A stretch of DNA of 64,000 bases from DASTFP01 sp963816855 (GCA_963816855.1 CAWFMA010000013.1:5673-69672), one strand, 5' to 3'; positions 18,096 through 26,999 are shown, numbered from the stretch's first letter. Made by a program: numbers and translations. Notes: generated from the letters alone by a model not told the origin.

Positions 18096-18934
18096 GCCTT
18101 ATCCTCCGTCTCGTGTTGCGCTTCGACACCCAACCTCTCCGCAATTGACCAGCTCTGTTGTGTCTCGACTTTGGCAGACTTGAAAACAACGAAACCGCAT
18201 ACCAATCCGAAGGCGACCTGGCAGAAAATGAACCATGGCCAGTCGATAGCTGTCGCAAGTTTGGGGTTGATCACGTTTAATGAGGCGAAAATCAGCGCGG
18301 TCCAAATCAATGGGGTCACGATGCCTCCCCACAGCCATTCGAAACGCGCGGGCAGCATAGGGAGGAGCACCGCATAAAGGAGCCCGACAAGAACCGAGAT
18401 GGAGATGTGAGCGATCGAGGCGACAATTAAACCGGAAAGACTGAACTGCCGGAGAGCCTCCAGGCTCGCCTGGGCCAATTCGGGCACACCCGCCGCGGCG
18501 AGGAGATTGATGGGATACCAGATGCTGCCATACTTGAATATCCCGTAAAGACACGCCAACACCGCCATGGCGATCGCGCCGACGATGCCCCCAAAGGCTC
18601 CCGCGGTATAAGGATGCACCTCGACCGGAATTCGAGCGCGATGCGTCGGTCCGCCCACCTCAAGAATTTGAACCACGCGGCCGACCGTGCGAACCGGCGC
18701 GGGATGTTCCGATGGAGGACGCAGCGGCACCGGTTCGTGCTTCGGATGAGGAAAAAGGTCATAGCACCACCCCACGGCCCCCACCAGACCAACCAGCACG
18801 CCGACGATGGCGAAAATGAAGTGGGTGACGAACCCGGCGAAAAGAAGGGTCAAGCCAAAGGCTGTGACAATCGGCCAGGCGGTCGGCGTAGGGAGTTCGA
18901 CGCTGTCGTGTTTCTTCGGGTGATCGTGCTTCAT
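18092..18934 (-). CDS. Oxidase-cluster membrane protein (subunit IV-like N-terminus)
   Basis: The product is about 280 residues from the ATG at 18934, which lies just after the ctaE stop (18937-18939). A His/Lys-rich N-terminus is followed by two close helices, as in small caa3 subunit IV proteins, with the motif CYDLFPHPKHEPVP. A second part has four or five more helices (YTAGAFGGIVGAIAMAVLA, then VASIAHISISVLVGLLYAV). I do not recognise the second part as a named enzyme. Placement between ctaE and the dihaem cytochrome, with short overlaps on both sides, makes it a likely structural or assembly subunit of the supercomplex. Confidence 0.7.
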   Translation of the reverse strand: MKHDHPKKHDSVELPTPTAWPIVTAFGLTLLFAGFVTHFIFAIVGVLVGLVGAVGWCYDLFPHPKHEPVPLRPPSEHPAPVRTVGRVVQILEVGGPTHRARIPVEVHPYTAGAFGGIVGAIAMAVLACLYGIFKYGSIWYPINLLAAAGVPELAQASLEALRQFSLSGLIVASIAHISISVLVGLLYAVLLPMLPARFEWLWGGIVTPLIWTALIFASLNVINPKLATAIDWPWFIFCQVAFGLVCGFVVFKSAKVETQQSWSIAERLGVEAQHETEDKA

Positions 18935-18936
18935 GG

Positions 18937-19590
18937 TCAATAGCGCGCGCTAATGAAGTAAACAAGGGTCAACACGACGACCCAGATGCCGTCGACGAAG
19001 TGCCAGTACCAGGAAATCATTTCAACGTGCTCGGAATGGTCCTTGGGAATCTTTCCCAGCAGCGTGAGGACAAAGACGATGCCAAGCAATATAAGCCCGA
19101 CGATGACGTGGCTCAGATGCAGACCGACCAAAGAATAGAAGGTCGTGCCAAAGACATTGGCGCTGATCGTGAGACCCTCATGGTAGATGAGATGCATCCA
19201 TTCCGTTGCGGAATAGTAAACAAAATATGCCCCGAGAAACATCGTGATGCCCCACCAGATGAGAAACCCGTTGCGATTAAGCCTATGCAGCATCCTTTCG
19301 GCATAAACGACCGTGAAGCTCGAGGAGAAAAGGGCGATGCTCGCCAGCCAGGGAGTCTCGGAAGGAAAAGGAATGACCTCCCGCGGAAAGGGCGGATTAA
19401 GGCTCTTGCCCATGTAATAAACGTAGGCAACCACGAAGATGGAAAAGAGCGCCGTTTCGGTAATGATCAGGCAAATTACTCCCACTTTGCGCTGCGAGGG
19501 CAATAGCCACGGCCCGGCGCGCTCGGTGGGATCATTAACGAAACGGGCGGGGGAGCCCACGTGAAGTCTTTCGAGTCGTTCGGCGCTCAT
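18937..19590 (-). CDS. ctaE: Cytochrome c oxidase subunit III
   Basis: Five predicted helices and the subunit III signatures are present: KVGVICLIITETALFSIF near the N-terminus, WHFVDGIWVVVLTLVYF at the C-terminus, and a conserved HLSHVIVGL helix. From the ATG at 19590 it is 217 residues, typical of the five-helix caa3 form. That start overlaps the ctaD stop as ATGA. The open frame extends 14 residues upstream into ctaD, which is not likely to be used. It is the non-redox core subunit that stabilises the oxidase and its proton uptake. Confidence 0.93.
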   Translation of the reverse strand: MSAERLERLHVGSPARFVNDPTERAGPWLLPSQRKVGVICLIITETALFSIFVVAYVYYMGKSLNPPFPREVIPFPSETPWLASIALFSSSFTVVYAERMLHRLNRNGFLIWWGITMFLGAYFVYYSATEWMHLIYHEGLTISANVFGTTFYSLVGLHLSHVIVGLILLGIVFVLTLLGKIPKDHSEHVEMISWYWHFVDGIWVVVLTLVYFISARY

Positions 19591-21290
19591 TCGAATTTCC
19601 AGTCGGGGTCTTCCGGGTGCTTCAAATCCCACAACGGCCGACGGCTGCGGACTTCGGGAATCTTGTCAAAATTGTACTCCGGCGGTGGCGAGGTTGTCGC
19701 CCACTCCAGCGTCCACGCATCCCAGGGGTCGTCTCCCGCCTCCTTGCCCTTGATGTAGGAATAAATAACATTGACGACGAAGAAAATGACTGCGGCACCC
19801 TGCAGGAAGACACCGACAGTCGACATCTGGTTCCAAAATTCCCACCCGCGGCCTGCTTCGTAGGTAAAGATTCGCCTCGGCATTCCGAGGAAGCCGGCAA
19901 AGTGCTGCGGATCGAAAGTCAAGTGGAAGCCGGCGAAGAAGAGCCAAAAATGCCACTTGCCTAGTTTTTCGTCGAGCATCTTGCCGAACGCCTTGGGGTA
20001 CCAGTAATAGAAGCCCGAGAAAATACAGAAGACGATTCCACCGACGATCACGTAGTGAAAATGGGCCACAACGAAGTAGGAATCGCTAAGCTGCCAGTCG
20101 AACGGCGTCACCGCCAGCATGACGCCGGTAAGGCCTGCAAGCAGAAACTGAAAGAGAAAGCCAATGCAGAAAAGCATCGGCACGTGGAGGCGGATTTTCC
20201 CCCCGTACATCGTCCCCAGCCAATTGAAGATCTTGATGCCCGTCGGCACCGCGATGATCATCGTGGAAATGGCGAAGAACGTGTTGCCCACCGAGGTCAT
20301 ACCCACCGTAAACATGTGGTGGGCCCAAACGCCCAGACTGATAAAGGCAATCGAAACGGTCGCGGCAACCATGACCGGGTAGCCAAAAATCGGCTTGCGC
20401 GAAAATACCGGGATGACTTCAGAGGCGATCGCGAAGGCAGGGAGCACAAGAATGTAAACCTCCGGATGACCGAAGATCCAGAAGAAGTGCTGCCAAAGCA
20501 CCGCGGAACCACCAGCCTGGGTGTCGAAAAATTTCGCGCCAAGATAGCGATCCAGAATGAGCATGATTTGGCAAGCGGAAAACGGTGGCATGGCGATGAT
20601 CACGAGGAACGAAGTCACGACAAGCATCCAGACGAAGAGAGGCATCTTGCCCAGTGTCATCCCCTTGCATCGCAGACAAGCCACCGTCACAAGGATATTG
20701 ATTGCGGTGGCGATACTTCCAATTCCGTTCAGAAGGAGCGAGAGCGTCCAATAGTCCGTGCTGTGTCCCCTGGAAAAGGCCTTTGCCGTCAAAGGGGAGT
20801 AGGCGAACCAGCCCACGGCCGGAGCAGACCCCGCGTTGTAAAGTCCCGGCGCGGTGAAGTAACTCGCGAAAAGAAAGAGCCCGCTGAAGAGGAAGACCCA
20901 GAACCCAAACGCATTGAGTCTTGGAAAGGCCATATCGCGCGTTCCGATCATCAGCGGAACAAGATAGTTCGCGAAACCGAAGACCCACGGCATCGCCACG
21001 AGAAAAATCATGGCGGTGCCGTGCATCGTAAAGAAACGGTTGAAAACGTCCGGCTCGAGAAATTTGCTATTCGGAACAAAGAGCTGAACGCGCATCAGGG
21101 TGGCCATGATGCCCGCAACGACAAAGAACAGCAGCCCGGATGTAATATACATCAGCCCAAGCTTCTTGTGGTCGACCGTGTAAACGAGTTCCTGCACGAT
21201 CGCCGTTAGCGAGCCATGCTCCTCTCCCACACGTTCCGGCGGGGGCAGCGTGAACTCCTCCTCTTCTAATGTGGTCGTTCCATTAGCCAT
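19587..21290 (-). CDS. ctaD: Cytochrome c oxidase subunit I
   Basis: This is the catalytic haem-copper subunit, reducing O2 to water with proton pumping. From the ATG at 21290 the product is 567 residues with twelve predicted helices. Recognisable are FFTMHGTAMIFLVAMPWVFG (low-spin haem His), FWIFGHPEVYILVLPAFAI (CuB His and the cross-linked Tyr), WAHHMFTVGMT (two CuB histidines) and SDSYFVVAHFHYVIVGG (haem a3 and haem a histidines). An N-terminal extension of the frame to 21479 runs into ctaC and is rejected. It is 80 bp downstream of ctaC. Confidence 0.97.
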   Translation of the reverse strand: MANGTTTLEEEEFTLPPPERVGEEHGSLTAIVQELVYTVDHKKLGLMYITSGLLFFVVAGIMATLMRVQLFVPNSKFLEPDVFNRFFTMHGTAMIFLVAMPWVFGFANYLVPLMIGTRDMAFPRLNAFGFWVFLFSGLFLFASYFTAPGLYNAGSAPAVGWFAYSPLTAKAFSRGHSTDYWTLSLLLNGIGSIATAINILVTVACLRCKGMTLGKMPLFVWMLVVTSFLVIIAMPPFSACQIMLILDRYLGAKFFDTQAGGSAVLWQHFFWIFGHPEVYILVLPAFAIASEVIPVFSRKPIFGYPVMVAATVSIAFISLGVWAHHMFTVGMTSVGNTFFAISTMIIAVPTGIKIFNWLGTMYGGKIRLHVPMLFCIGFLFQFLLAGLTGVMLAVTPFDWQLSDSYFVVAHFHYVIVGGIVFCIFSGFYYWYPKAFGKMLDEKLGKWHFWLFFAGFHLTFDPQHFAGFLGMPRRIFTYEAGRGWEFWNQMSTVGVFLQGAAVIFFVVNVIYSYIKGKEAGDDPWDAWTLEWATTSPPPEYNFDKIPEVRSRRPLWDLKHPEDPDWKFE

Positions 21291-21370
21291 AGCATTTACC
21301 GTTAAGAAGCCCAACTGAGCGCTAAACCGAGGACATTTTCGCGATTCGGGGCATTCATAACGATCCCTTT

Positions 21371-22495
21371 CTATTTCAACGTTTCGAGGTAGGCGACGAC
21401 AGCGTTGATCTCTTTTTCGTTCAGTTGCATGTCGGGCATATAGGAGCCGGGTTTCAATATCTGCGGATCGTGCACCCACGACTTGAGGTTCTCTCTGGTG
21501 AGAGAAGCGACCCCTGCGCCAATGGTCTGGCGCATCATGAGCTTGCTCAAATCAGGACCGAAAACGCCTACAGCGACGCTATCGCTGACCTTGTGACAAT
21601 TTACGCAGGAGTTTGCAAAAAAGATTCGATGCCCCTCGATTTCCTCCGGCGTTTGAAGCGGTGCGGTGGGCGCCTTTTGCTGCGCTACCCATTTTTCGAA
21701 TCCCTCGCGAGTTTGGACAATTACGCGCAGCAGCATGTTCGCGTGCTGGGTGCCACAATATTCCGCGCAATTTCCAAAATACACACCGGTCTCGAAAGGA
21801 TCGATCCATGATTCGTTATCCTTGTTCGGGATGACATCCGTCTTGCCCGCCAGTTGCGGTACCCAAAAGCTGTGAATGACGTCGGCAGACTGAAGGGTCA
21901 GATGGGTGGGCGTGGCTTTGGAAACATCACGCTCACTAATCGGAATGTGAATTTCGTTTGCGGTAATGATCCCGAGGTCCGGGTAGTGCACTTCCCACCA
22001 CCATTGGTGACCCACCACGCGCACCTTCAGAGCATTTTCGGGAAGAGTGGGATTCTGGATCTCTCCAATGGTCCGACTGGTCACCAGGACGAGCACCACC
22101 GTGATCAGGATCGGAATCACGGTCCAGGCCAGCTCGATGTTGGTGCTTCCGTAAATTTGCGGGGGCTCGTTGCCGTCGTCGTTCTCCGGCCGCCGATACT
22201 TGACGATGATGTAAATCAGCATCCCGGTAACAATTATGAAGATGATCGCGCTGATCAGCAACACGAGCACGGCCGTCACGTGGATCATCTCCGCGGGCCG
22301 CGAGAGCGGTTGGAACATATCGGCGATCCGCCGCATCGGATATTCGCTGCCGGCTCCTTGACCGAAGGCCGGCGCGGCAAGGCAGATCAAAAACCCTAAG
22401 ACACGCAGATACGCGGCTGAAATTTGTCCGGGGACGCTCACCACCCTTCTGGTTACCCAATCTTGGGGCCCGAAGAAAATCTTTTTTTTCGCCAA
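21371..22495 (-). CDS. ctaC: Cytochrome c oxidase subunit II fused to cytochrome c (caa3 type)
   Basis: The product is 374 residues: an N-terminal signal region, two membrane helices, then the periplasmic CuA cupredoxin domain. The electron-entry aromatic cluster GHQWWWEV and the CuA ligands in CAEYCGTQHANM are present. The C-terminal quarter is a cytochrome c domain with CVNCH and a Met ligand loop (KPGSYMPDMQ). This fused form defines caa3 oxidases, which accept electrons from the bc complex without a free cytochrome c. It is the first gene of the minus-strand operon, and its promoter should lie in the 113 bp shared with the divergent peptidase gene. Confidence 0.96.
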   Translation of the reverse strand: MAKKKIFFGPQDWVTRRVVSVPGQISAAYLRVLGFLICLAAPAFGQGAGSEYPMRRIADMFQPLSRPAEMIHVTAVLVLLISAIIFIIVTGMLIYIIVKYRRPENDDGNEPPQIYGSTNIELAWTVIPILITVVLVLVTSRTIGEIQNPTLPENALKVRVVGHQWWWEVHYPDLGIITANEIHIPISERDVSKATPTHLTLQSADVIHSFWVPQLAGKTDVIPNKDNESWIDPFETGVYFGNCAEYCGTQHANMLLRVIVQTREGFEKWVAQQKAPTAPLQTPEEIEGHRIFFANSCVNCHKVSDSVAVGVFGPDLSKLMMRQTIGAGVASLTRENLKSWVHDPQILKPGSYMPDMQLNEKEINAVVAYLETLK

Positions 22496-22608
22496 TAGAT
22501 CGAGAATTCCGGACGATTTTTTCAGAGCGAAATTTGTTTGACTGCGCGAGCCAAAAACTGCTTTGCAGATGAGCGAGTTGTGCTTTCTTAGCAGGACTCG
22601 AGAAGAGA

Positions 22609-23238
22609 ATGACTCCCGCCGACGATCAGAAACCTTCGCTTCTCACCAGGCGAGGAGTCTTGCGTTTGCTGGCGTTGACCGGCGCCAGTCTCGCTGCCGG
22701 CAGCGAGACTTCCCAGGCGTTCGTCGATTTTTTCTCGAGCTACCAACCCGCGTCCGGCGGGATCTTGAAGAGACTCGACATCCCGGCCGAGTGGATTCCC
22801 CAGCTCGGTTCCCAATTGCCGAGCTACGCAGACTACCTGCAGCGTTTCAGGTTCCGCCAAATGTCGGTCCGCCAGGTCATCGCTCCTCACGCCAACTCCC
22901 ACGGGAGCGTCCACAACAGCCTTCCTCCGCGCTTCATGTGGAGAAACATCCGCTCCACCTTGCAGGTGGTCGATTCGTTGGCCGACCGTCTGGACCTGCC
23001 GGTCCACGAAGTCGTTTCCGTCTATCGCACCCCTGCTTACAATGCTCGCTGCCCGGGCGCCAAGAGCAACTCCTACCACCTTTGCAACAACGCGATGGAT
23101 GTCGTTTTCAAATGCCCGCCAGGCAAAGTCGCCGCCATGGCTCGCGCGATGCGGTCGGCGGGTTTGTTCAAAGGCGGCGTGGGCCGCTACGGAAGCTTTA
23201 CCCACGTCGACACCCGCGGAAGCAACGCGGACTGGTAG
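22609..23238 (+). CDS. Tat-exported M15/DUF882-like peptidoglycan peptidase
   Basis: The 209-residue product has a twin-arginine signal (LTRRGVLRLLALTG, residues 12-25). The domain resembles the M15/DUF882 group of zinc peptidases: SVYRTPAYNARCPGAKSNSY, then His and Asp in SYHLCNNAMDV, and a second His-x-Asp in FTHVDTRG. These supply the expected His-Asp-His zinc ligands. The family trims or crosslinks peptidoglycan through D-Ala or L,D peptide bonds, in the periplasm. It diverges from ctaC and is followed by a TetR gene. The exact bond cleaved is unknown. Confidence 0.8.
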   Translation: MTPADDQKPSLLTRRGVLRLLALTGASLAAGSETSQAFVDFFSSYQPASGGILKRLDIPAEWIPQLGSQLPSYADYLQRFRFRQMSVRQVIAPHANSHGSVHNSLPPRFMWRNIRSTLQVVDSLADRLDLPVHEVVSVYRTPAYNARCPGAKSNSYHLCNNAMDVVFKCPPGKVAAMARAMRSAGLFKGGVGRYGSFTHVDTRGSNADW

Positions 23239-23337
23239 TCGCGCGCCGACCGCCTGAGGCGGCCCTCGGGCCGGCAAATGTCCCAAGGGGCGGTTTTGCC
23301 CTTGCGGGAAACGCAAAATACTGATATAGTTTCCATC

Positions 23338-23958
23338 GTGAGAAACACGCCAACCTCTCCGATGCGCGACCGGATCGTGCGCGTGGCCGGGAAAATCTTT
23401 CTGCGGTCGGGATTCAACCGGGTCTCCATGGACGATGTGGCGCGCGAGCTGGGGATGAGCAAGAAGACGGTCTACTTGCACTTCGAAAGCAAGGAAGAGC
23501 TGTTGCGGGCGGTGCTCCTGCGCCGGGTATCGGAGGCTGACGCGGGTCTGGAGCGTCTGGTGAAGGAGAAGGGGACCTTTCCGGCAAAGCTTCGGCAGGT
23601 TGTTCGTTTCCTGCAGGAGATGGTCTCCGACGTGAGCCCCGTTTTTCTGGAAGATATTCGCCGTTACGCGCCGGACTGCTTCCATCTGGTGGAGGAGTTC
23701 CGCGGCCGGGCGATTCCGCATTATTTTGGGCGGCTGTTCGAAGAGGGGATTCTTGCCGGGCACCTTCGGCCACAGCTGAACAGAGATCTGTTGGTCCGGG
23801 TGTTGGTTCTTTCGGTTCAAGGAATCATCCGTCCCGAGGCGATCGCCGAGCTGCGCCTGCATCCGCGGCAAGCTCTGGAGCAAATCCTGGAGATTCTCTT
23901 TTTGGGGATCCTGACGCCCGGCGGCCGCAAGGTTCATCGTCATCTTTTGAGGTCATGA
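23338..23958 (+). CDS. TetR-family transcriptional repressor of the downstream efflux operon
   Basis: The DNA-binding domain is clear: RIVRVAGKIFLRSGFNRVSMDDVARELGMSKKTVYLHFESKEEL-type sequence at the N-terminus. The helix-turn-helix lies at VARELGMSKKTVYLHF, followed by an all-helical ligand domain. I chose the GTG at 23338; the ATG at 23362 is also possible, and the longer frame from 23278 reads through non-conserved sequence. Its stop overlaps the HlyD-like gene in ATGA. Regulators placed first in such YbhGFSR-like operons usually repress their own efflux pump in response to a hydrophobic ligand. Confidence 0.9.
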   Translation: MRNTPTSPMRDRIVRVAGKIFLRSGFNRVSMDDVARELGMSKKTVYLHFESKEELLRAVLLRRVSEADAGLERLVKEKGTFPAKLRQVVRFLQEMVSDVSPVFLEDIRRYAPDCFHLVEEFRGRAIPHYFGRLFEEGILAGHLRPQLNRDLLVRVLVLSVQGIIRPEAIAELRLHPRQALEQILEILFLGILTPGGRKVHRHLLRS

Positions 23959-24809
23959 AACGCTTTTTGCCTTTGCTGGTTGTCCTGGTTATTGCCGCCG
24001 CGGCGGCTTGGTTTTGGTTGAACAGACGGGGCGGCGAGAGCACCGGCTTTTTCTCCGGCTACGCGGAGGGAGAGCTTGTGTACGTTGCGAGCCCGATCGC
24101 CGGCCAGCTTGAAACGTTGACGGTCAATCGTGGCGACCAGATTGAAAAGGCCGCTTTGCTCTTCGAGTTGGAGCGCAAAGCGGAACGCGCGGCGCGCGCG
24201 GAAGCCGAGGAAACCTCCCGGGAAAGCGACGCCCGTCTCGACAAGGCCAACCTGGACTACACCCGGGCAAAGAGTCTTCGCGAAAAGCGCGTGATCTCGC
24301 CCGAGGATTACGACACGGCGCAGCAGAATCAGCTGGCGGCTGAGCATGCCAGCGCAGCCCGCAAGAACGCTCTCGAGCAAGCGGACTGGCGATTCAGTCA
24401 AAAGGTGCAATCCGCGCCAGTCAGCGGGCTCGTCTACGACACCTATTTTCGCCCGGGCGAATGGGTGCCGGCCGGCACGCCGGTCTTGTCAATTCTCCCC
24501 CCGGAATACATGAAGGTGCGCTTCTTCGTTCCCGAGGGCGCGCTGGGGAAATTTCAGATCGGAACTCCCTTGGAGATCATCTCGGATGGTCTCCGCGCTC
24601 CGCTGGCAGGCAAGGTGAGCTTTGTTTCCCCCCAGGCGGAATACACGTTGCCGATTATCTACAGCCGGGAGAACCGCGGCAAACTGGTGTTTCTCGTCGA
24701 GGCCTCGCTGACGCCAGACGAGGCCCGGCAGCTGCATGCCGGCGCGCCGATAGAGGTCCATCTCAAAAGCGCCAGCGACACCAGTCGCGTCGCGGAGCAA
24801 GCGAAATGA
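23955..24809 (+). CDS. HlyD/YbhG-like periplasmic adaptor of an ABC efflux pump
   Basis: The product is 284 residues: one N-terminal membrane anchor (FLPLLVVLVIAAAAAWFW), a split lipoyl-like domain (YVASPIAGQLETLTVNRGDQ, then SAPVSGLVYDTYFRPGEWV), a helical hairpin rich in Ala, Glu and Arg (about residues 75-145), and a beta-barrel domain. This is the membrane-fusion protein that bridges an inner-membrane ABC exporter to an outer-membrane channel. It overlaps the TetR and ATPase genes by 4 bp each. No TolC-like gene is nearby. Confidence 0.9.
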   Translation: MKRFLPLLVVLVIAAAAAWFWLNRRGGESTGFFSGYAEGELVYVASPIAGQLETLTVNRGDQIEKAALLFELERKAERAARAEAEETSRESDARLDKANLDYTRAKSLREKRVISPEDYDTAQQNQLAAEHASAARKNALEQADWRFSQKVQSAPVSGLVYDTYFRPGEWVPAGTPVLSILPPEYMKVRFFVPEGALGKFQIGTPLEIISDGLRAPLAGKVSFVSPQAEYTLPIIYSRENRGKLVFLVEASLTPDEARQLHAGAPIEVHLKSASDTSRVAEQAK

Positions 24810-25756
24810 GCTCCTCAGCGACCCTCGGGGAATTTCCAGGCGATCTGGCCATCGATGTTCAGGACATCACAAAAAGCTTCGAAGGTCGGGTGGTGGTGGA
24901 TGGGCTCGCCATGCAGGTCCGGCGGGGTGAAATCTACGGCTTTCTCGGACCCAACGGCAGCGGCAAGACCACCTTCTTGCGCATTCTTTGCGGCCTTCTC
25001 AAACCGGACTCCGGAAGCGGCACCTGCCTCGGCCTCGACGTGATCACCCGAAGCGGCGCAATCAAACGGCGGGTTGGCTACATGACCCAGCGATTCAGCC
25101 TCTACGAAGACCTTTCGATCGCGGAAAATCTGCGGTTTGTCGCCGACATCTATGAGATGCCCGGTGCGAACGAAGCGGTGAAAAAAGTGCTGGAAAGCAT
25201 GGGCCTGGAGCGCCGGGGAAATCAACTCGCCGGACAGCTTTCCGGCGGATGGAAACAGCGGCTCGCCCTTGCCGCCTGCCTCATCCACAAGCCGGAACTT
25301 CTCCTCTTGGACGAGCCCACCGCGGGAGTCGATCCCAAGGCCAGGCGCGACTTCTGGGAGGAGATTCACCGCCTCGCCGAAGAGGGGCTCACCGTGCTGG
25401 TGACGACCCATTACATGGATGAGGCCGAGCGCTGCCATCGCCTGGCCTACATCGCCTACGGAAAACTGCTGGCCAAAGGGACCATCGAAGACGTGCTGGC
25501 TTCCGCCCGTTTGACAACCTGGGAAGTCTCCGGCCCTCAGATCGGCTCGCTCTCGGCCAAACTCCGCGCGCTCCCGGGCCTCGAGCAGGTCACCGCCTTT
25601 GGAAACAAGCTTCATGTCAGCGGACGCGATCCCAAGGCCGTCGAGCAGACGATCGCGCCGTTTCGCCAACAGCCCTATGCCTGGGAAAAGATCGAGCCCG
25701 GGCTCGAGGACGCTTTCATCGGCCTGATGCAGGCCGCACGCGACAATTTCGAATGA
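24806..25756 (+). CDS. ABC exporter ATP-binding protein (YbhF/CcmA-like)
   Basis: The product has 316 residues with a start at the ATG of 24806, which overlaps the adaptor stop as ATGA. A frame extension to 24461 lies inside the previous gene. The nucleotide-binding domain is complete: Walker A GPNGSGKTT, Q-loop MTQRFSLYEDLS, signature LSGGWKQRLALA, Walker B LLLLDEPTAGVD, and the switch His in VTTHYMDEAE. The C-terminal 80 residues form the usual DUF4162-like tail. It powers the ABC-2 permease encoded just downstream. Confidence 0.94.
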   Translation: MSSSATLGEFPGDLAIDVQDITKSFEGRVVVDGLAMQVRRGEIYGFLGPNGSGKTTFLRILCGLLKPDSGSGTCLGLDVITRSGAIKRRVGYMTQRFSLYEDLSIAENLRFVADIYEMPGANEAVKKVLESMGLERRGNQLAGQLSGGWKQRLALAACLIHKPELLLLDEPTAGVDPKARRDFWEEIHRLAEEGLTVLVTTHYMDEAERCHRLAYIAYGKLLAKGTIEDVLASARLTTWEVSGPQIGSLSAKLRALPGLEQVTAFGNKLHVSGRDPKAVEQTIAPFRQQPYAWEKIEPGLEDAFIGLMQAARDNFE

Positions 25757-25809
25757 AAGGCCGACTCATGCGGCTGTTCTCCATCCGGCTTCCCGGTCTC
25801 GAGCCATGA
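25753..25809 (+). CDS. 18-codon micro-ORF linking ABC ATPase and permease by double stop-start overlaps
   Basis: An ATG at 25753 overlaps the ATPase stop (ATGA, 25753-25756). It runs 18 codons, encoding a basic, hydrophobic peptide (MKGRLMRLFSIRLPGLEP), and ends in a TGA at 25807 that overlaps the permease ATG at 25806 in a second ATGA. The whole gap between the two genes is therefore read. It may serve only to carry ribosomes across, or be a relic of a longer permease N-terminus. There is no homology evidence. Confidence 0.35.
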   Translation: MKGRLMRLFSIRLPGLEP

Positions 25810-26945
25810 TGTCCTTTCCATTCAACCTCGTTCGTTTCGCCGCGATCATCCGGAAGGAATTCATCCAGATGAGGCGTGATCGGCTCACCTTTGCAATGAT
25901 GTTTGGCATCCCGATCGTTCAGCTGATTCTTTTCGGTTTCGCCATCAACTCGGATCCGAAGGACCTGCCGGTCGCCGTTCTGGCCTCGGACAACAGCCCG
26001 TTTGCGCGAAGATTTGTTCATGCGATGGAGAACAGCGGCTATTTCAAGATCGTTGACCATGTCGAGACGGAACAGGCCGCTCAAGACTTGCTGGCCCGGG
26101 GGGACGTTCAGTTCGTTCTCAATTTGCCCTCGGACTTTTCGCGCCGGCTCGTCCGCGGAGAGAGACCGGCGATGCTGGTTCAGGCCGACGCGACGGATCC
26201 GACGGCTGTAAGTTCCGCAGTTCAGGTCCTCAACGAGATCTCCAGGTCGGCATTTAATCGCGATTTGGCCGGATCCTTGCAAAACCTCTCCGCGAAAGCG
26301 GGCCCGGTGGACCTCAGGATCCATCTCGAATACAATCCCGATCGCGTGACGCAATACAACATCGTCCCGGGCCTGATGGGCGTCGTGTTGACGATGACGA
26401 TGGTGATGATCACCGCCTTGGCCGTCACGCGCGAAAGGGAACGCGGGACGATGGAAAGCCTCCTGGCCACCCCGGCGCTGCCCCTCGAGGTCATGACCGG
26501 AAAGATCGTCCCGTATATCCTCGTGGGTTACGTTCAGGTAACGCTCATTCTCGCGGCGGCCAAACTGATTTTCCATGTTCCCATGGTCGGAAGCCTGTTG
26601 CTTCTCTACCTCTGCGCGCTCTGCTTCATTGCCGCGACGCTGGCGGTTGGCATCACCATCTCAACCCTCGCCACAAACCAATTGCAAGCGCTGCAGATGT
26701 CGTTCTTCTTCTTTCTCCCCTCGCTGTTACTCTCCGGGTTCATGTTTCCGTTCCGGGGCATGCCGGAATGGGCCCAAGTTCTTGGCCAGATTCTGCCGTT
26801 GACTCATTTCCTGCGGGTCTTGCGGGGCATTCTCCTGAAAGGAAATCAATTCGCCGACGTCTGGCCAGAAATCTGGCCGATCCTCCTCTTCGGCGTGGTC
26901 GCGATGTGCTTCGGAGCGGTGCGCTACCGGCGAACGCTTGACTGA
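25806..26945 (+). CDS. ABC-2 type exporter permease (YbhR/YhhJ-like)
   Basis: The product is 379 residues with one helix after a charged N-terminus (RKEFIQMRRDRLTFAMMF), a large periplasmic domain (about residues 50-190), and five C-terminal helices that include the ABC-2 signature ERERGTMESLLATPALPLEV. This is the YhhJ/YbhR/YbhS architecture. Related operons often have two permeases; only one is present here, so a homodimer is likely. The gene ends 55 bp from the convergent nagB stop. Confidence 0.92.
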   Translation: MMSFPFNLVRFAAIIRKEFIQMRRDRLTFAMMFGIPIVQLILFGFAINSDPKDLPVAVLASDNSPFARRFVHAMENSGYFKIVDHVETEQAAQDLLARGDVQFVLNLPSDFSRRLVRGERPAMLVQADATDPTAVSSAVQVLNEISRSAFNRDLAGSLQNLSAKAGPVDLRIHLEYNPDRVTQYNIVPGLMGVVLTMTMVMITALAVTRERERGTMESLLATPALPLEVMTGKIVPYILVGYVQVTLILAAAKLIFHVPMVGSLLLLYLCALCFIAATLAVGITISTLATNQLQALQMSFFFFLPSLLLSGFMFPFRGMPEWAQVLGQILPLTHFLRVLRGILLKGNQFADVWPEIWPILLFGVVAMCFGAVRYRRTLD

Positions 26946-26977
26946 AAAAACGCCGGCGACATCGTCGCGGCGCCGGC
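26945..26977 (-). terminator. Intrinsic terminator downstream of nagB
   Basis: On the minus strand, arms GCCGGCG (26971-26977) and CGCCGGC (26952-26958) form a 7-bp GC stem with a loop of about 12 nt that can pair further. They are followed by G and six T (26950-26945). Position 23 bp after the nagB stop fits a rho-independent terminator. The plus-strand reading lacks a T tract directly after the stem, so it should act mainly on nagB transcripts. Confidence 0.75.
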
Positions 26978-26999
26978 AGATCCACGATGCTTTTCTGAT

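Noticed and set aside
20055..21209. Plus-strand frame of 384 codons opposite ctaD
   Set aside because: Highly charged shadow frame; the minus strand encodes oxidase subunit I.
25753..26945. A second ABC-2 permease, expected from YbhGFSR-type operons
   Set aside because: Only one permease is present before the convergent nagB; nothing suggests a deleted second copy except the 18-codon micro-ORF, which is too short to judge.
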